Shown here in pieces: positions 25,328 to 33,798 of a DNA stretch of 42,024 nucleotides (positions are counted from its first letter, which is position 1; each line of letters begins with the position of its first letter). This DNA is from a virus. Both the position numbers and the translations under genes were made by a program. Below the pieces are notes generated by a model. That model had not been told where the DNA came from. It saw only the letters and a list, made by a program, of their open reading frames with translations, and did not search any database. The stretch lies in the IMG/VR virus record IMGVR_UViG_3300011400_000009, positions 1-42,024 of that record. One strand, written 5' to 3'.

Positions 25328-27555
25328 ATATTCCTGGAATGCCATTAGGTATGGACCCGGAAGCTCTAGACCCCGCAGCCCTCGAAAGTATATTCGGAAA
25401 TAGCCCTGTGGGCGGTTTGGCCGACGCGGTGGTTCCGGAAGAAGCTGATAGTGAGGAAGACTATCAGGCGGTTGTTACTAAGATGATCGACGATGCGAAA
25501 TCGTTTGAAGAGAGCGTCCTTGGACCTAATCGCGAGGATAACTTAGAGTATTTCTACGGCGAAATTCCTGCTCCGGAGGGCGACGGAAAATCCAAAGCGG
25601 TGTCCACGGACTTCCGTGATACTGTTATGGCCATTCTACCATCCCTTATACGTATCTTCACATCATCTGAAAATACTGTGAACTGCAAGCCGAATAGTAA
25701 GGGCCAGGAAGAAATGGCTCGGCAATGCACGGACTACCTCAACTATGTATTTTGGGAGGATAATCCGGGCTTCTTGATACTCCACGATATTATCAAGGAT
25801 GCTCTGCGGTGCAAGACGGGCGTCGTAAGGTGGGAGACTGATAACGATGAAGAGGTAACGGAGGAAGAATACTCTAATATTACCCCCGAACAAGTCCAAA
25901 TGTTGGTCAGTGAGAATCCAAGCCTCAAAGTGCTGGATCAACAAATGGACCCCATGATGCCAGAGGTTATTAAAAGCCTCCGGGTGCGCTTCGTTAAGTC
26001 GAAGCCCCTCCTCAGAATTATGTCGGTGCCTCTGGATGAATTCCGAATATCTCGGAAGGCCAAAGACGTGGATAATGCACCACTCATTGGGCATGATCAA
26101 ATCGTTGACGTGTCCGAACTGGTCAAGGCGGGGTACGATCTAGAGTCATTGAAGGATTTCTTGGGCGCAACTCCGGATAGCGCGTCTTCGGACCGTATCT
26201 TTAGAAATAGCGGAATCGATGAAGGGGATATCTCTGATAACTGGTCCATTCGGTATGGATGTTATTATGTCAGGATCGATAAAGATGGGGATGGAATTTC
26301 GGAATTACGAAAAATCAAAACGGTCGGTGATCAGCACCTTATTCTTCATGACGAAGTTGTTGATTACGCTAATTTTGCTGTTTGGTGTCCTGATCCTGAA
26401 CCTCATACTCTTGTTGGCGACACTCCCGCTGACTTGGTTAAAGATATACAAGTAATTAAAACCAACATGCTTCGGGGTTCGCTGGACTCCCTTGCACAGT
26501 CTATTTGGCCTAGGACGGTGTTCAACCAGACTATTACCAACGCGGACGACGTGTTGAACGACGAAATTGGTGCCCCAATTCGCACTACGGGTTCTCCGAA
26601 CGATGCGGTAATGTCGATTAACCACAACTTCGTCGGCCAGCCCGTTTTCGCTATGTTCGAGGTAATGGAGCAACTTCGTCAATCAAGGACGGGCATTTCG
26701 GATGCGTCGAAGGGCATAGACCCAAGGGCGCTGCAATCCACGGCGGTTACAGGCGTCGACGCTATTGTTCAGGGTGCTCAAGAACGCATCGAACTATGCG
26801 CTCGCATTCTGGCGGAAACCGGAATGAAGCAGTTGTATAAGGGGATGCTACGCGAAATAGTCAAGCACCCTAATCAGGAGCGCACAATTCAGCTTAGGGG
26901 TGAATGGATAGATGTGAATCCATCTACATTTGACCCCACGATGCGTGTGTCGGTCAATCCAACCCTAGGGAAGGGTTCGGATATGACGCGGTTGATGGTT
27001 CTACAGGAAGTGAAGCAGACCCAGACAGCCATTATGACTCAATTTGGGGTGGAAAACCCCCTCTGCGGCGTACAAGAATTCCGAAATACCCTCACGGACA
27101 TTTTGGCCATCGCCAATGTTAAGAACGTAAGCCGGTACTATCGCGATATCGACGCCGCGACTGTTCAGCGCATTGCGGAGACGCCTAAGGAGCCGGATGC
27201 GGCCACTCTTCTCGCTCAGTCGGCTATGGAGAAGAACCGGGTTCAGATGGCCACCGCAATATCCAAGTCCAACTACGAGGATCGGAAGCTGCGGGTGGAT
27301 GACGATTTCCGCCGCGACCAGATGATAGTTAAGGGCATCTTGGATGCGGCGAAGATCGAAGCTCAATTCATGGTGGACGTGAACGAAGAAGAATTCCAGT
27401 CGGAGAATACCCCGGTTCTAAATCTAGAGGTTAACCCGCTTCCGGTTCCTAGTTACGCTCAAGAGTTAATGGGAAATGCCAATGCTCAACAGCCACAACC
27501 CGAACCAGCCCCCGAGCAGCCAATTGCCCCTGACGGAACACAAACGGCTGTCTGA
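25324..27555 (+). CDS. Portal protein (P22-like)
   Basis: 743 residues, the size of P22-type portals. D-F-R-D-T-V-M-A-I-L-P-S-L, then C-T-D-Y-L-N-Y-V-F, I-L-H-D-I-I-K-D-A-L-R-C-K-T-G, and Q-S-R-T-G-I-S-D-A-S-K-G near the middle are typical. The helical C-terminus ends in a Q/P-rich tail. It forms the ring through which DNA enters and to which the tail adaptor binds. Located directly after TerL and before the scaffold. Confidence 0.9.
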   Translation: MNIPGMPLGMDPEALDPAALESIFGNSPVGGLADAVVPEEADSEEDYQAVVTKMIDDAKSFEESVLGPNREDNLEYFYGEIPAPEGDGKSKAVSTDFRDTVMAILPSLIRIFTSSENTVNCKPNSKGQEEMARQCTDYLNYVFWEDNPGFLILHDIIKDALRCKTGVVRWETDNDEEVTEEEYSNITPEQVQMLVSENPSLKVLDQQMDPMMPEVIKSLRVRFVKSKPLLRIMSVPLDEFRISRKAKDVDNAPLIGHDQIVDVSELVKAGYDLESLKDFLGATPDSASSDRIFRNSGIDEGDISDNWSIRYGCYYVRIDKDGDGISELRKIKTVGDQHLILHDEVVDYANFAVWCPDPEPHTLVGDTPADLVKDIQVIKTNMLRGSLDSLAQSIWPRTVFNQTITNADDVLNDEIGAPIRTTGSPNDAVMSINHNFVGQPVFAMFEVMEQLRQSRTGISDASKGIDPRALQSTAVTGVDAIVQGAQERIELCARILAETGMKQLYKGMLREIVKHPNQERTIQLRGEWIDVNPSTFDPTMRVSVNPTLGKGSDMTRLMVLQEVKQTQTAIMTQFGVENPLCGVQEFRNTLTDILAIANVKNVSRYYRDIDAATVQRIAETPKEPDAATLLAQSAMEKNRVQMATAISKSNYEDRKLRVDDDFRRDQMIVKGILDAAKIEAQFMVDVNEEEFQSENTPVLNLEVNPLPVPSYAQELMGNANAQQPQPEPAPEQPIAPDGTQTAV

Positions 27556-27805
27556 TTTCGAAGTGGACGAACGGGCGGCGGAAGCTCAGTCTATATTGGA
27601 TAATTCTGTGTTTGTGGATGCTTTGGATGATGTATATTCCCGAGCACTAGGAACACTACTAAATGCCGATGTGGGTAGCTTGACAGCCAGCACAGCCCAT
27701 GCTACCATGAAAGCCATTCGCGACGTACGAAGTCAGTTGGAACAGTACATAACTGACAAAAAGATGCGTACCAAGTTTAGTAAGGGGGATAGTAATGTCG
27801 GATGA
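27476..27805 (+). CDS. Hypothetical protein overlapping portal and scaffold
   Basis: 109 residues from the ATG at 27476 (GGGAA before it; a second ATG two codons later). It overlaps the portal tail by 80 bases in another frame and the scaffold by 11 bases. Helical (E-R-A-A-E-A-Q-S-I-L-D-N, V-R-S-Q-L-E-Q-Y-I). Similar small proteins follow portals in related podoviruses; possibly a head assembly factor. Its second half carries the promoter-like site at 27680. Confidence 0.6.
   Translation: MPMLNSHNPNQPPSSQLPLTEHKRLSDFEVDERAAEAQSILDNSVFVDALDDVYSRALGTLLNADVGSLTASTAHATMKAIRDVRSQLEQYITDKKMRTKFSKGDSNVG
27680..27708 (+). promoter_or_regulatory. Intragenic promoter-like site before scaffold and capsid
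   Basis: TTGACA at 27680-27685, 17-base spacer ending TGC, TACCAT at 27703-27708, the same layout as the intergenic promoters. It lies 87 bases before the scaffold ATG and could boost scaffold and capsid transcription. Confidence 0.65.
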
Positions 27806-28916
27806 AGGTATAGATAAAGCTGCTCAGGCGTTTGACGCCGTTATGAAGTCTGATGCTAAGGCCCCTACCAAGACTCCGAGCAATATCGATCGTTCCGAAG
27901 GCCCTCCCCAAGCTTTATTCAAGAATGTTGGAAATTTAGACCCCGACGCTGAGGCGAAGGGCGGCGGAGACGATGAACCTGATCCGGAGGAACTTATTTA
28001 TGGCGATCCCAAAAAAGGTAAGGCCGATACAGGGGATGCTGGCGAAGGAGATGGATCAGATAGCGAAGGCGATGACGACGCCCCCGACGATGATGCTGAA
28101 AAGCCCGGTGATGACGACGCCGACAAAGAAGGGGCCGAAGAAGAAGAAGCTGTCCTCGCCCAAAAAGTTGAAGTTACCGTCGATGGGGAGCCTGTTGAAG
28201 TTTCCGTAAAGGAAGCTCTTGAGGGCTACATTCGTACTGAGACGTTCCACAGGCGAATGAACCAGTTGGACGAGGCGAAGAAGATAGTTCGCCGCGCCGC
28301 TGCCGATGCTGTTCAGAATTACGAATACTCCATGAACATCGGTAAGCAGATGGAAGCCCACATGGAGCAGATGATTCCCAAAGAGCCAAATTGGGATGAA
28401 GAATTCGCTAAGGACCCTGTTGCTGCGCGGAGGTTACAAGCGTACTACGAGAAGGCAAATGGTTTCCGTACGCAGTTACAGAGTCAGATGAAGGAAGTCG
28501 CCGCTAAGGCGAATGAGTCGCAGATGGCTCAGCTACAAGCCTTCGCTGAGGAAGAAGGCATGAAGTTCGAGTCCATGAATCGCAAACAGTGGTCGGACCC
28601 CAAGAGAAAGGCCAAGGACCTGCATTCGATGCGGAGAACTGGTCTAACGGCGGGATTCACCGAGGAGGAATTGTCGCAGGTATACGACAGTAGGATGCTT
28701 CAGGTTCTTTTGAAGGCATCTAAGTATGATCGAATGATGGCTGCTAAGCCCAAGCCAGTTGTTCGGCCACAAGGCAAGCCGATTACTCCGGGAGCGGGAA
28801 GCGCTAAGTCGCGAACGGCTCAAAGTGGGGTTACTTCGGCAATGAAGAGGCTCAACAAAACCGGCAGCATCGATGATGCCGCCGTAGTGTTCGACCAGAT
28901 CATTGCAAGGAGATAA
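27795..28916 (+). CDS. Scaffold protein
   Basis: 373 residues. Residues 50-115 are extremely acidic (G-D-D-E-P-D-P-E-E, runs of D and E). K-V-E-V-T-V-D-G-E-P-V-E-V, then A-L-E-G-Y-I-R-T-E-T-F-H-R-R-M, then long helices. The end is basic, as in capsid-binding tails. Acidic, helical proteins just before the major capsid gene are scaffolds in this virus group. The capsid ATG lies two bases after its stop. Confidence 0.85.
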   Translation: MSDEGIDKAAQAFDAVMKSDAKAPTKTPSNIDRSEGPPQALFKNVGNLDPDAEAKGGGDDEPDPEELIYGDPKKGKADTGDAGEGDGSDSEGDDDAPDDDAEKPGDDDADKEGAEEEEAVLAQKVEVTVDGEPVEVSVKEALEGYIRTETFHRRMNQLDEAKKIVRRAAADAVQNYEYSMNIGKQMEAHMEQMIPKEPNWDEEFAKDPVAARRLQAYYEKANGFRTQLQSQMKEVAAKANESQMAQLQAFAEEEGMKFESMNRKQWSDPKRKAKDLHSMRRTGLTAGFTEEELSQVYDSRMLQVLLKASKYDRMMAAKPKPVVRPQGKPITPGAGSAKSRTAQSGVTSAMKRLNKTGSIDDAAVVFDQIIARR

Positions 28917-28918
28917 CC

Positions 28919-29923
28919 ATGGCCAAAGTTACGAGTGCCTTCACCACTTACGATGCGAAGGCGAACAGGGAAGACCTGTCGAATTCTATCTACAACATCG
29001 ACCCCTTCGACACTCCTGTAATGTCGATGGCTCGCCGTCGGAACGCCAAAAACCGCACATTCGATTGGCAGACCGAATTTCTACCTACCGTCGATCCGAA
29101 TAACGCTCAGATCGAAGGTTTTGAGCTTACCCGGATGGCGTCAACGCCAACCGCACGTCTTACCAACGTGACGCAGATTTCCAAGCGCGATGCGACCGTT
29201 TCCGGATCGCAGGAGGCTTCGGATGCGGCTGGTAAGGGCTCCGAAATGGGCCACCAGATGGCAATGTCGTCCAAGGTGCTCAAGTCCGATATGGAAGCAA
29301 TTATGTCGGGACGACAAGCACGTGACGATGGTGCCGATGCAACGGCCCGTAAGACCGAAGCTATCGCTCACTGGCTCGGGCGAGCGGTTAACAAGGCGGG
29401 TGCTGTATCCACCACCGATCTTCTTGGTGGTGCGGTAGTTGGGGTGCACACTGGTCTTCCGACAACTGCAACGATGGCCTTCGCCGCTGTTGCAGGTGCT
29501 TCTCAAGTGGCGGTAACTGAGCAGATGCTCGGTGATGCCATGCAGAAGGCATACACCAACGGTGGCAAGCCCGACAATTGGGTCGTTCCACCGGGCATTA
29601 AGCGGACTGTCAGCACCTTCGAAGGTCGTGGCATTTCGCAGGTACTGGTTGGTAAGACCGAAGTGGTTGCAACGGTGGATATCATTGCCACCGATTTCGG
29701 TCGCGTCAAGGTGATGCCGTCGCTCTGGATACCTTCGGATATTGCCCTCCTGTTGGATTCAGACTTCGTTGCTGTCGCCTTCTTCCGTAATTTCCGTCAA
29801 TTCCCGATTGCAAAGGTCGGTGATGCGGAAACTCGCCTCATCCTTTCGGAATGGGGCGTCGAGATGCGGAACCCGCTGGCGCACATTCTGTTCAACGGCG
29901 TCAAGCAAGGCGCTGTTATCTAG
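28919..29923 (+). CDS. Major capsid protein (SU10 type)
   Basis: 334 residues. N-terminal D-L-S-N-S-I-Y-N-I-D-P-F-D-T-P-V, M-A-R-R-R-N-A-K-N-R-T-F-D-W-Q, and Q-I-S-K-R-D-A-T-V-S-G, then late segments R-V-K-V-M-P-S-L-W and R-N-F-R-Q-F-P-I-A-K, match the phage SU10-type head proteins (HK97 fold). It forms the shell. Its end is followed by a strong terminator, so the capsid unit is separable from the tail genes. Confidence 0.92.
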   Translation: MAKVTSAFTTYDAKANREDLSNSIYNIDPFDTPVMSMARRRNAKNRTFDWQTEFLPTVDPNNAQIEGFELTRMASTPTARLTNVTQISKRDATVSGSQEASDAAGKGSEMGHQMAMSSKVLKSDMEAIMSGRQARDDGADATARKTEAIAHWLGRAVNKAGAVSTTDLLGGAVVGVHTGLPTTATMAFAAVAGASQVAVTEQMLGDAMQKAYTNGGKPDNWVVPPGIKRTVSTFEGRGISQVLVGKTEVVATVDIIATDFGRVKVMPSLWIPSDIALLLDSDFVAVAFFRNFRQFPIAKVGDAETRLILSEWGVEMRNPLAHILFNGVKQGAVI

Positions 29924-29944
29924 TTCGCCACCAGCCTGCTACTT

Positions 29945-29970
29945 AGCCCCCTTAACAGGGGGCTTTTTCT
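29945..29970 (+). terminator. Rho-independent terminator after the capsid gene
   Basis: AGCCCCC, 6-base loop, GGGGGCT, then TTTTCT. Strong; it probably gives high capsid mRNA with reduced read-through into the tail genes. Confidence 0.92.
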
Positions 29971-29988
29971 CTTCTATAGGGGAAGTAC

Positions 29989-30147
29989 ATGCCAAGCAAA
30001 TCGGCTAAACAGCATCGCGCTATGGCAGCCGCCGCTTTCGGCAAGTCTAATATAGGTATCCCCAAGAAAGTAGGGAAAGAGTTCATAAAGGCCGACAAGC
30101 GCAAAAAGAAGAAAGTTATTAAATACAAGGGCACCGGAGGAATTTAG
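29989..30147 (+). CDS. Small very basic protein after the capsid gene
   Basis: 52 residues, [16 protein letters not shown], then [13 protein letters not shown] and a K-R-K-K-K-K run. GGGGAAGTAC before the ATG; its stop overlaps the next start by one base. Similar short basic proteins lie behind the capsid gene of many podoviruses. It may coat or condense packaged DNA, a guess from composition. Confidence 0.65.
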   Translation: MPSKSAKQHRAMAAAAFGKSNIGIPKKVGKEFIKADKRKKKKVIKYKGTGGI

Positions 30148-31376
30148 TGCCCAGACCATTTTGGGAACTTTTATTTGGAAACGGGGCGGAAATGCAGCCC
30201 CCCGTTCCGGGATTGATGAGTGGTGATAGTTTGCGTGCGGCTTCTGCTGAAACATTGCTGCCTACTTATGCACCTACAGCCAGAGAGGCGGCTGCAGAGT
30301 TAAGTGCTCAGCGCCTCAATAAGCCTGATCCGGCGAGCATGGCTTTTGAGTTGGCTGGTGGCCCGATGTTGGGTCGGGCCGTTAAGCCCGGTCTAACTTT
30401 AGCGAGCAAGCCTCCTCTAATTGGGGGTTATCGCGGAACCGGCGTCCCAGAGCAGTTGATAGACCCAAAGTTTGCAGACTTAGGTACCCATATGGCTGTA
30501 GACCCCGCTGTTGCGAATCTGCATGCTTTTATGGTGCGTGACAGTATTCCAATGAGTCAACTGAATCCAAGAGTTTCACCAGTTGTGGCTGATGTTAATA
30601 ATGCTTTTAAGTTCCCGACAGACCCCCAGAATTGGAACGACCCTACTTCAGTAACGCTAGCATTATATAATTCTGCTAAGAGGGGAGCCCATATTCCTAA
30701 GGGTTTATTGGGGGATATTGAAAGGATAGAAGCACAGCCCGGTGGGTGGAACAAAAATTTCATACCTGCGATGCAGGAGAGGGGATTTGATGCCATTCAT
30801 TACCCCCATCAAGTAATGGGACCTTTGGGTTCAAGGTATGGCAGGGAACCGGCTCCGGGTAATTATAGTTCATTCATGTTGTTTGATGATAAACAAATGT
30901 TGCCTAGGTTTTCAGAAGAGGGACAAGCTCTTATAAAGGAACGGGGCATAAAAGAGCCACTAAAGAAGGACCCTTGGGTGGATGAAGTATATAATTATCA
31001 TTTACAGGGAAAAGTATCGCCTGTGGGGGATAGAACGAAGTACCCAAACCGTGAGGTATGGAAACCACCTAAGGGGATATTACAGCCTTATGATGAAATG
31101 GTACCGGGCAGGGGAATGCTATCTGAAATAGATAGGGTGGGCCAAGAAATGACAGATAAGATCATTGCGGAGCACATTAAAAAGCAAGGGTTTGAAGATG
31201 CATGGAGAGAAGCAAGGAAGGCTGCAGCGCTAAAAGCTAATCCTAATGCTTTCGATCCACATAATAGCACTTTCCAAGAAATTGAAGATGCTATAAAGGG
31301 TTTCACCATACGTGATCCTGCGGTTATGTCGGAATTTAATAGGCTGTCCTTGGAAAAGGCACGAGCAGGACAATGA
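30147..31376 (+). CDS. Putative virion-associated ADP-ribosyltransferase-like protein
   Basis: 409 residues from a GTG. The segment Y-R-G-T-G (R96), D-L-G-T-H-M-A-V-D-P-A-V-A-N-L-H-A-F (111-128), G-F-D-A-I-H-Y-P (213-220) and Y-S-S-F-M-L-F-D-D-K-Q-M (240-251) follows the layout of ART-like domains in phage and polymorphic toxin proteins (Y-R, G-x-H-x-T-x-D-P, G-x-D-x-x-x-Y, S-x-x-V-x-D). The usual late Glu motif is not certain, so activity is open. Codons from about 30.4 to 31.35 kb are more AT-rich than neighbours, suggesting acquisition. Position after the capsid and before the adaptor fits a protein carried in the particle. Confidence 0.5.
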   Translation: MPRPFWELLFGNGAEMQPPVPGLMSGDSLRAASAETLLPTYAPTAREAAAELSAQRLNKPDPASMAFELAGGPMLGRAVKPGLTLASKPPLIGGYRGTGVPEQLIDPKFADLGTHMAVDPAVANLHAFMVRDSIPMSQLNPRVSPVVADVNNAFKFPTDPQNWNDPTSVTLALYNSAKRGAHIPKGLLGDIERIEAQPGGWNKNFIPAMQERGFDAIHYPHQVMGPLGSRYGREPAPGNYSSFMLFDDKQMLPRFSEEGQALIKERGIKEPLKKDPWVDEVYNYHLQGKVSPVGDRTKYPNREVWKPPKGILQPYDEMVPGRGMLSEIDRVGQEMTDKIIAEHIKKQGFEDAWREARKAAALKANPNAFDPHNSTFQEIEDAIKGFTIRDPAVMSEFNRLSLEKARAGQ

Positions 31377-31394
31377 CGGAATATACGTCCCAAC

Positions 31395-31423
31395 TTGACA
31401 GCGAATTCGGAGTGTGCTACCAT
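31395..31423 (+). promoter_or_regulatory. Promoter-like site at the start of the 31422 gene
   Basis: TTGACA at 31395-31400, 17-base spacer ending TGC, TACCAT at 31418-31423. The -10 box shares its last two bases with the ATG at 31422, so this promoter would start transcription inside the gene; it may serve the tail genes behind it. Confidence 0.6.
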
Positions 31424-31730
31424 GGCTGAGAAGAGGGTAGTTTACAGGGACGATGGCGCTGTAAAGCGCACGCTGATTGTTGATGACGATGTGCCTGATC
31501 TTGTGCACGTCGTAACTGAGCAAGACCTTACGCGAGCGGTGGAAAATAACCACCTTCTGCGTGAGTTGCACCCTAAACGTTCTACCAACAAATTGTTGGC
31601 GCGAGGGGTGCCCATCGCAGTAGCCGAAAAGGCAATTCTGGAAAACTGGGATGAGCAGGATTGGGCTCGTTGGTTAGACGATCCCGACAACGCTGCATTC
31701 AGAGTTTGGCCGGGGCGGGTGGGTAGATGA
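31422..31730 (+). CDS. Hypothetical head/neck region protein
   Basis: 102 residues from the ATG at 31422, with no ribosome site. L-V-H-V-V-T-E-Q-D-L, V-E-N-N-H-L-L-R-E-L-H, R-S-T-N-K-L-L-A-R-G-V-P and D-P-D-N-A-A-F-R-V-W-P-G-R-V resemble a protein seen between capsid and adaptor genes in related phages, function not known to me. Its stop overlaps the adaptor start by four bases. Confidence 0.6.
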   Translation: MAEKRVVYRDDGAVKRTLIVDDDVPDLVHVVTEQDLTRAVENNHLLRELHPKRSTNKLLARGVPIAVAEKAILENWDEQDWARWLDDPDNAAFRVWPGRVGR

Positions 31731-32365
31731 CAACTTTCCTTTCCGATAAGTGCCAAGAAATACGCAACTGGTTAGCACTTGGCGCAGAAGTTTACCCGGA
31801 CCCGGTTATTACCGGTTGGATTCGTATGGCGGAAGAGTACTTATCTACTGCTCTCCGCGTCAAGCACATGATCCAGATCGATACTTGCGACTTGGTGGAA
31901 AGTCGAGCCCCTCTTCCTTTAGACTGGCAAGAAATTCGGTTAGTTCGCAGACTAGATACCGGTGGTATCCTTCGCTACCAGACTCCCGATGGGTTCTTTA
32001 ATCCTGAATACCTTGATCCCCCTGCTTCACCTTATCCGGGTCAGCAAGGTAAGTATTGTATCCTAGGTAATTATATCGTAGTTGGTGGTGTCTGTTTTCC
32101 ACCATCCACGAAGGTGGAATTAACCTATTACCAAAATGTTCCGCCTCTTACTAACGAGGTTAACAACTGGCCCAATATGTACCATACCACTGTTTATACA
32201 TTGAAGATATTGCACGTGGCGTCATTGTACGCTATCGAAGATGATAGAGGGCCAATGTGGGATCAAGAAGTTGTGCGGATGGTTAACGGGATGAACCTGC
32301 AGCACAAGATGGATATGGCGAGCGGTTCGGTTCTCACACAAACAAGGTGCAAATCATTTGGGTAG
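31727..32365 (+). CDS. Head-tail adaptor protein (P22 gp4-like family)
   Basis: 212 residues. Helical start (I-T-G-W-I-R-M-A-E-E-Y-L-S-T-A-L-R) followed by D-W-Q-E-I-R-L-V-R and beta-like stretches, then T-L-K-I-L-H-V-A-S-L-Y-A-I-E-D-D, resembles phage adaptor proteins that sit under the portal ring and begin the tail. Position between capsid and tail genes supports this. GGGTGGGTAG before ATG. Confidence 0.68.
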   Translation: MTTFLSDKCQEIRNWLALGAEVYPDPVITGWIRMAEEYLSTALRVKHMIQIDTCDLVESRAPLPLDWQEIRLVRRLDTGGILRYQTPDGFFNPEYLDPPASPYPGQQGKYCILGNYIVVGGVCFPPSTKVELTYYQNVPPLTNEVNNWPNMYHTTVYTLKILHVASLYAIEDDRGPMWDQEVVRMVNGMNLQHKMDMASGSVLTQTRCKSFG

Positions 32366-32387
32366 CAATACGGACTGTGGAACTGTA

Positions 32388-32546
32388 ATGCCGGGAGGCC
32401 GTAAATACGGAATAGGTGATTATGGCATGCGTAGTTACGATTTGGGCTCCCCTGTTGTGCATCCTTGGGTCCCTGTTTCAGTACCTTCACCTATAGAGCC
32501 GTGGGTACCAATCAAAACTACGGTAGAGCAATCGTTGGAGACATAA
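32388..32546 (+). CDS. Hypothetical small proline-rich protein
   Basis: 52 residues from the ATG at 32388 (GTGGAA upstream, weak); a TTG at 32358 in the same frame would add ten residues. Contains [10 protein letters not shown] and repeated P-W-V-P (twice). Tightly packed before the fibre gene. Not recognised. Confidence 0.45.
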   Translation: MPGGRKYGIGDYGMRSYDLGSPVVHPWVPVSVPSPIEPWVPIKTTVEQSLET

Positions 32547-32547
32547 T

Positions 32548-33798
32548 ATGGCCGATGTGCTTACTCCTAATTTTGACTTGGTTAAGCCTGATGTTGGTCA
32601 TTCCGATGATACTTGGGGTCAGAAGTTAAATGATAATTTTGATAAAATCGACGCTGCTTTAGCTGGCGGCCCCGGAGGCGGTGGCGGAACTCCTAACGAT
32701 AGCGATCCCCTTATGGATGGGATAGCTGATGCGGGCAATCTCGTCCCTTATTCACGCGGGGATCATGTTCATCCACATGACGATACTAAGGTAAATAAGT
32801 CCGGCGATATGATGAGTGGGCAATTAGGTGTGCCTTACCCTCCTGTCGCGGATTCCGATGCAACATGTAAGAAATACGTGGATGAAACTGTAACTACAGG
32901 TCCAACAGGTCCCCAAGGCGAAACTGGTTTAACTGGCCCAGAAGGTGCACAAGGGCCGCAAGGTGAACCCGGCCTTACTGGTCCTGCTGGTGCAACTGGT
33001 CCTGCCGGTCCAACTGGTCCCGAAGGTCCTGCCGGTCCTACTTCTCCACCCGCAACGGATACTGTTGCTGGTGTTGCTGAACTTGCAACCAACGCCGAGG
33101 TAATTGCGGGCGTGGATGCGACGCGAATTGTTACCCCCGCTGGTTTGGCTGCTAAGGTCGCTTCGTCAGCGGCGCTAGGTCTTGTGGAGTTGGCTACTAA
33201 TGGTGAGACGATTGCAGGAGCAGATGCTGGCCTTGCTGTAACTCCTGCTGGTCTTGCCGCAAAGCAAGCATCACTTACTGCTCAAGGTATTGTTGAGCTT
33301 GCAACTTCGGCGGAAACGGGGGCGGGGGCGGATGCCACCCGCGCTGTTACTCCAGCTGGTTTGGCCGCTTATGTTTCTTCGGGCATATGGGTTCCCGGTA
33401 CTTCGGCTGTCGTAAATCAGGACAACGCGCCTGTTAATCAAGGTTTTGATTATCAGCGTATTGGTGATATGGTATTTTTCAGCGGAGTTTGGAACGTCAA
33501 TCCGACTACATTTGCCCCTACATTGACTTCTTTTAACATGGGTTTGCCGATTGCACCAACTGCTCCTTTTGTCGCTACTACGCAAGCACACGGAACTGTA
33601 ACTGGTGGCGGTGCTGTCGCAGAGAGCGGTGTTGTCGAAGCCCTCGTTGGGTCGAACACCGTAAAAGTTGAGTTTATGGCTTACAGCGGGGCGGTTCATA
33701 GGATTGCCGTAAACGGTAGTTATCGCGGCGTTGGATCATCATCATTTCTCGCAGCAGAAGCTAGACCGGCATCAGAGGGGGAGAAAGTAAATGGCTGA
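32548..33798 (+). CDS. Tail fibre with collagen-like repeat
   Basis: 416 residues. Residues 1-40 ([17 protein letters not shown]) form an attachment domain shared with the next gene. Residues about 115-166 are Gly-X-Y triplets ([10 protein letters not shown] and so on). Then three repeats of V-E-L-A-T-N..., each with T-P-A-G-L-A-A, a common trimeric fibre module. The C-terminal domain (about 280-416) is beta-rich and may be the receptor part. GGAGACATAAT before ATG. Confidence 0.85.
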   Translation: MADVLTPNFDLVKPDVGHSDDTWGQKLNDNFDKIDAALAGGPGGGGGTPNDSDPLMDGIADAGNLVPYSRGDHVHPHDDTKVNKSGDMMSGQLGVPYPPVADSDATCKKYVDETVTTGPTGPQGETGLTGPEGAQGPQGEPGLTGPAGATGPAGPTGPEGPAGPTSPPATDTVAGVAELATNAEVIAGVDATRIVTPAGLAAKVASSAALGLVELATNGETIAGADAGLAVTPAGLAAKQASLTAQGIVELATSAETGAGADATRAVTPAGLAAYVSSGIWVPGTSAVVNQDNAPVNQGFDYQRIGDMVFFSGVWNVNPTTFAPTLTSFNMGLPIAPTAPFVATTQAHGTVTGGGAVAESGVVEALVGSNTVKVEFMAYSGAVHRIAVNGSYRGVGSSSFLAAEARPASEGEKVNG

